Assembly: GCA_934359535.1 (NCBI GenBank)
Contig: CAKRLN010000078.1
Span: forward strand, 1 to 9,519
Origin: an uncultured Lachnospiraceae bacterium
GTDB lineage: Bacteria > Bacillota > Clostridia > Lachnospirales > Lachnospiraceae
DNA: 9,519 nt
Reading direction: 5' to 3'
Position numbers and translations under genes: made by a program. Below are positions 6,651-9,519 of the stretch, piece by piece. Below the pieces are notes generated by a model that worked only from the letters and a program-made list of their open reading frames with translations, ran no database searches and was not told the DNA's origin. Within the stretch, counting starts at the first letter, position 1. The number at the start of each line of letters is the position of its first letter.

Positions 6651-7562
6651 ATGGATACAAATATTCTTTTAGAGTCAGGAACAAATGAGTTAGAGATACT
6701 CGAATTTACATTGGGGAATAACCATTATGGTATTAATGTTGCCAAGATCAGGGAAATTTTACAATATCAGCCGGTAACTCCGGTTCCAAATGCCCATCCG
6801 AGTGTGGAAGGCATTTTCATGCCAAGGGATGTGATGATCACGGTAATCAATCTGAAGAGATCTTTGGGACTTCCAGAAGATTCAGAGGGAGACGGATTAT
6901 TCATCATTACCAATTTTAATAAGTTAAATATCGCATTTCATGTAGATCAGGTGATTGGAATCCACCGTGTTTCCTGGGAATCCATCATCAAGCCAGATTC
7001 AACGATCAATGCACAGGATGCAAGTGTTTCTACCGGTGTCATTAAAATGGACGATAAGCTTGTACTCATTCTGGATTTTGAATCGATCGTTGCAGGAATC
7101 AGCCCGGAGACAGGTCTTCGTGTGAATGATGTGGAGGAGATGCAGGAGCGTGCAAGATGTGATTCACCAATTCTGATCGCAGAGGATTCTGCACTTCTAA
7201 GCAAGCTTTTGACGGATTGTCTGAAGAAAGCAGGTTATACACATCTGATTGTTACGACCAATGGTAAGGAAGCATGGGATAAGCTTTGCGAGATGAAGAA
7301 AGCGGGCAACGTGGCAGATAAGGTTGATTGTATTATTACAGATATCGAAATGCCGCAGATGGATGGACACAGACTGACGAAGCTTGTGAAGACGGATGAG
7401 GAAATGAAGTCAATCCCACTTATCATCTTCTCGTCTCTTGTCAATGAGGAAATGAAGCGTAAGGGTGAGCAGCTTGGTGCAGATGCACAGCTGACAAAGC
7501 CGGAGTTAGGACAGTTAGTTGATGCGATTGACAAGCTGATTGACCAGAACAGGAACAAATAG
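6651..7562 (+). CDS. cheV: Chemotaxis adaptor CheV (CheW domain plus receiver domain)
   Basis: This is a 303-residue cytoplasmic coupling protein, the usual CheV length. An N-terminal CheW-like domain at about 14-157 (LEFTLGNNHYGINVAKIREIL, then VINLKRSLGLP) docks chemoreceptors to CheA. A C-terminal receiver at about 174-300 carries acidic pocket residues E178 and D179, phospho-acceptor D231 in IITDIEMPQMDG, S261 and K283. Phosphorylation of CheV by CheA is known in Bacillus to tune adaptation. The ATG at 6651 follows GGGAGGAG by six bases; an in-frame ATG at 6582 lies inside the lipoprotein gene and lacks such a site. It is 40 bases downstream of the lipoprotein gene and closed by a stem-loop. 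No cheA, receptor or flagellar gene is adjacent, so it must work with a chemotaxis set elsewhere. Its presence implies a motile or chemotactic organism. Confidence 0.94.
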   Translation: MDTNILLESGTNELEILEFTLGNNHYGINVAKIREILQYQPVTPVPNAHPSVEGIFMPRDVMITVINLKRSLGLPEDSEGDGLFIITNFNKLNIAFHVDQVIGIHRVSWESIIKPDSTINAQDASVSTGVIKMDDKLVLILDFESIVAGISPETGLRVNDVEEMQERARCDSPILIAEDSALLSKLLTDCLKKAGYTHLIVTTNGKEAWDKLCEMKKAGNVADKVDCIITDIEMPQMDGHRLTKLVKTDEEMKSIPLIIFSSLVNEEMKRKGEQLGADAQLTKPELGQLVDAIDKLIDQNRNK

Positions 7563-7580
7563 ACACTGACACAATGGAGA

Positions 7581-7614
7581 GGGATGTGATGTCTGGAATC
7601 ATCACATCCCTTTT
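7581..7614 (+). terminator. Stem-loop terminator after cheV
   Basis: GGGATGTGATG (7581-7591) pairs perfectly with CATCACATCCC (7600-7610) around an 8-base loop, followed by TTTT at 7611-7614. The stem is strong and the T run short. It should end most transcription of the lipoprotein-cheV unit, so the next gene probably has its own promoter in 7615-7707. The best candidate there, TAGACA at 7641-7646, has no convincing -10 partner. Confidence 0.75.
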
Positions 7615-7663
7615 GAAGATTCCAAAGTGCCAGAACAAAATAGACAATGATCATTTCAGAAAT

Positions 7664-7673
7664 CCCATATGGG
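7664..7673. repeat. Perfect 10-base palindrome upstream of the 546-aa protein gene
   Basis: CCCATATGGG is fully self-complementary and sits about 35 bases before the ATG at 7708, in the presumed promoter region. It has no spacer, so it cannot form a useful RNA hairpin. It could be a small operator or chance. Confidence 0.2.
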
Positions 7674-7707
7674 AAGACATTTTAGAAAAGCAGAATGGAG
7701 AATGACC

Positions 7708-9348
7708 ATGAAGAATAAGGAAGAGGATTATCTGGATACGCTGTTAAATATTGTGGCAGATGAGGAAAAACCGGAGGATACTGAGGAAAAAAAGCCAGAA
7801 AATAAAAACGAAAAAAAGCGTACACCGGAGAATGAATTTTTAAAGGAATTCGAAGAGGAACTGAATTCTGAGGAAGATTCCGATTACCTGCATGAATTTG
7901 AGATGGAGCTTCAGGCAGACGAGCGAAGAAAAGCAAGACCGCGTTATACGCAGGAGGATGAGCTTAGGGAAAAGCTGCAGGCAACAGAGCGTGCCAGGAA
8001 GAAAGCAGAAGAAGCAGAAAAGAAAGCAGAAACACAAAAAGAAAGAAAAGAGCCAGAAAAACCGGAGGCAAAGCCCGTGCCAAAAGAGCAGGAACTGCCA
8101 AAAGAACCGGAAGAAAAGAAACCGCAGGCAGAAAAAAAAGAAGAACCAAAGCCGGATGATATGCAGGATCTGATCGATGGCTTAAAGGCACGCATGGAGA
8201 AGCCCAAAGAAGTAAAAGAAGCAAAAGAGGCAGAAAAGCCAGAGGATGGCGGAGAACCGGATCTTTCTGGAAATGGAAGCCGGGATATCTTAGATATCCT
8301 GTCTGGAGATGGAAAGCTTTCTGATATTAAGGAATTGCTTGATGATAAGGAAAATGCTGCAGCAGGGGAAGAGGACGCAATCGGGGATTTTGCCAAGAAA
8401 GAGATGGAGCAGAATCCAGTAACGGCATCAAAAGACCTTGGCGAAGGCACATCCGAAGAGGAAAAAATTCCAGAAAAAAAACCGAAAAAGGAAAAGAAAA
8501 AACGAATGAAAAAAGAAAAGGATTCGGATTCTACAGAGAAGAAACCGGGGATTTTTGCGAAGCTTTCCAAGCTTTTGTTTGGGGAGAATGAGGAAGAGGA
8601 GGATGATACGGTTACACTGTCAGAGCCAAAGCAGGTCGACATTCAGGAATTATCCGATGAGAATGCACAGATTTTAAGAGAGCTTGAAGAATCAGAGAAG
8701 GCTCCGGCTGCAAAAGAGAAACCGAAAAAAGAAAAGAAACCGAAAAAAGAAAAAAAACCAAAGCCTAAGAAAGAGAAAAAGCCGAAGCCTCCAAAGCCAA
8801 AGAAGGAGAAAAAACCAAAGGAACCGGATAATACCCCGCCACTTCCGAAGATTCCGGTGATTCTGATCTTTGTCATGGTTCTTTCCGTGCTTGTTCTTGT
8901 GTTGGCAGGAACGAATCTGACATCTTACCAGAGTGATGTATCGGAAGCAAAGAAGCTTTATACTTCGGGCGATTATACCAATTCATATAAGAAGCTGTCC
9001 GGTCTTTCCATAAGAAAATCCGACAAAGAGCTTTATGATCAGACAGAACTGCTTGCAAGAGTATCAGGTAAATATGATTCGTATCTTGTTTTCCATAAAA
9101 ACGGACGTCATGATGAAGCGCTCGATGCATTGATCTGTGCAGAAGGAAGATATCATCTGAATTATGATGAGGCATCCCAGAAAGGCTGTGCGGATGAATT
9201 GAATCAGGTAGAGTCGTTGATCCAGACAGCGCTGCAGAATGATTATCAGATGAGTGTGGATGAAGCACAGAAGCTTTATTCCTTAAAGGACAGGGATGAA
9301 TATACAAGACAGATCAAACAGAAACTGAAAGAACTTGGCATGGAGTAG
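7708..9348 (+). CDS. Membrane-anchored Lys/Glu/Pro-rich protein with extracytoplasmic helical tail
   Basis: This is a 546-residue protein that I do not recognise. The first 380 residues are highly charged and mostly disordered. An acidic opening has short helical patches ([30 protein letters not shown]). Lys/Glu/Pro tracts follow, then [18 protein letters not shown] at about 195-212 and the amphipathic patch [12 protein letters not shown] at 281-292. A basic KKEKKPK repeat array lies at 336-371. One membrane helix at about 382-404 follows, so the array lies at the inner membrane face. The outer part, 405-546, is all-helical with TPR-like features ([37 protein letters not shown]). I chose the ATG at 7708 because GGAG lies seven bases before it; in-frame ATGs at 7669 and 7702 are less well placed. 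The basic array could bind nucleic acid, acidic lipids or acidic proteins; this is inference from composition. It sits 11 bases before hisH. Confidence 0.85.
   Translation: MKNKEEDYLDTLLNIVADEEKPEDTEEKKPENKNEKKRTPENEFLKEFEEELNSEEDSDYLHEFEMELQADERRKARPRYTQEDELREKLQATERARKKAEEAEKKAETQKERKEPEKPEAKPVPKEQELPKEPEEKKPQAEKKEEPKPDDMQDLIDGLKARMEKPKEVKEAKEAEKPEDGGEPDLSGNGSRDILDILSGDGKLSDIKELLDDKENAAAGEEDAIGDFAKKEMEQNPVTASKDLGEGTSEEEKIPEKKPKKEKKKRMKKEKDSDSTEKKPGIFAKLSKLLFGENEEEEDDTVTLSEPKQVDIQELSDENAQILRELEESEKAPAAKEKPKKEKKPKKEKKPKPKKEKKPKPPKPKKEKKPKEPDNTPPLPKIPVILIFVMVLSVLVLVLAGTNLTSYQSDVSEAKKLYTSGDYTNSYKKLSGLSIRKSDKELYDQTELLARVSGKYDSYLVFHKNGRHDEALDALICAEGRYHLNYDEASQKGCADELNQVESLIQTALQNDYQMSVDEAQKLYSLKDRDEYTRQIKQKLKELGME
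8713..8820 (+). repeat. Degenerate repeat encoding KKEKKPK units
   Basis: Within the 546-aa protein gene, a 36-codon tract contains only Lys, Glu and Pro. It is built from near-repeats of KPKKEKK with one PKPP variation. The coding strand is almost pure A/G/C and includes an 8-A run at 8750-8757. Synonymous variation among the units (AAA/AAG, CCG/CCA/CCT) shows the array is not a very recent expansion. Confidence 0.8.
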
Positions 9349-9359
9349 GAGACAGACAG

Positions 9360-9519
9360 ATGATCGCAATTATTGACTATAATGCTGGCAATTTAAAAAG
9401 TGTGGAGAAGGCACTTCTTTCAATGGGACAGGAGTGCGTGATAACAAGAAATTTTAAGGAAATTCTCGATGCAGACCGTATTATCCTTCCTGGTGTCGGT
9501 GCATTTGGAGATGCTATGG
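9360..9519 (+). CDS. hisH: Imidazole glycerol phosphate synthase glutaminase subunit HisH (5' part only)
   Basis: The first 53 codons of a class I glutamine amidotransferase are present; the window ends mid-gene. HisH hydrolyses glutamine and passes ammonia to HisF, which makes imidazole glycerol phosphate and AICAR in histidine synthesis. The N-terminus [19 protein letters not shown] and the oxyanion-strand block [11 protein letters not shown] at about 43-53 are characteristic of HisH rather than other amidotransferases. The catalytic Cys lies beyond the window end. AGGAG at 9347-9351 overlaps the stop of the preceding gene, with eight bases to the ATG, so the two are probably on one transcript and may be translationally coupled. 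No other his gene is visible here. Confidence 0.92.
   Translation, partial: MIAIIDYNAGNLKSVEKALLSMGQECVITRNFKEILDADRIILPGVGAFGDAM

Noticed and set aside
7773..7794. Slippery heptamer A AAA AAG in frame (7788-7794) with GGAGG ten bases upstream, resembling the dnaX frameshift signal
   Set aside because: The spacing is right for a stimulated -1 shift, but the shifted frame stops four codons later and no downstream stem was seen. Such heptamers recur in this Lys/Glu-rich gene (for example near 7810), so composition explains it. Ribosome profiling with a pause or drop at 7794 would reopen it.
7944..8642. Long minus-strand open frame (232 codons, Ser/Phe rich) antisense to the 546-aa protein gene; a similar one at 8643-8876
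   Set aside because: It is the complement of a Lys/Glu-rich coding strand, which avoids stops on the other strand. The composition is extreme, there is no suitable ribosome binding site, and the plus-strand gene has a clear start, membrane helix and folded tail.
8132..8757. Several 8-A runs (8132-8139, 8474-8481, 8750-8757) as possible phase-variation tracts
   Set aside because: They all encode Lys/Glu codons in frame, are of modest length, and the reading frame is intact. Without population data there is no sign of variable length.

Overview
The window looks like chromosome of a Gram-positive, low-to-moderate GC Clostridia bacterium, most likely a motile member of the Lachnospiraceae (Roseburia/Agathobacter/Butyrivibrio-like). 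The reasons are the Firmicutes-type class III fructose-1,6-bisphosphatase, strong AGGAGG-type ribosome binding sites, a lipoprotein with a Gram-positive style lipobox, a CheV adaptor, and a VanS-like histidine kinase with an Asn-containing G1 box. The family-level assignment is inference from protein style, not from a database search.

Layout, left to right. 1-118 is AT-rich and may hold the last codons of an unidentified plus-strand gene. 119-511 (minus) encodes a small four-helix membrane protein. It is divergent from fbp (745-2700, plus, TTG start), a gluconeogenic enzyme. fbp converges on a minus-strand pair, and a strong stem-loop at 2708-2745 lies between them. The pair is a 204-aa single-pass coiled-coil membrane protein (4047-3433) followed three bases later by an OmpR-family response regulator (3429-2746). 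A 213-bp divergent promoter region separates this pair from a plus-strand sensor histidine kinase (4261-5739). The kinase and regulator are therefore probably partners placed back to back rather than in one operon. After the kinase come, all on the plus strand, a lipoprotein with a DUF4352-like C-terminal domain (5894-6610), the CheW-REC adaptor CheV (6651-7562, followed by a stem-loop), a 546-aa membrane-anchored protein with an extremely Lys/Glu/Pro-rich cytoplasmic half (7708-9348), and the beginning of hisH (from 9360, cut by the window end).

How the genes may work together. The kinase, regulator, coiled-coil membrane protein and lipoprotein look like a cell-envelope sensing module: an extracytoplasmic sensor domain, an exported lipoprotein and a membrane partner co-transcribed with the regulator. 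CheV links receptors to CheA in chemotaxis and carries its own phospho-acceptor domain; here it has no other chemotaxis gene beside it. fbp and hisH are metabolic housekeeping genes that bracket the region. I see no mobile element, CRISPR array, tRNA or rRNA. Nothing in the window clearly amounts to a previously undescribed system. The least explained parts are the two uncharacterised membrane proteins (204 and 546 aa), the inverted repeat at the regulator promoter, and two hairpins in the kinase-lipoprotein gap.
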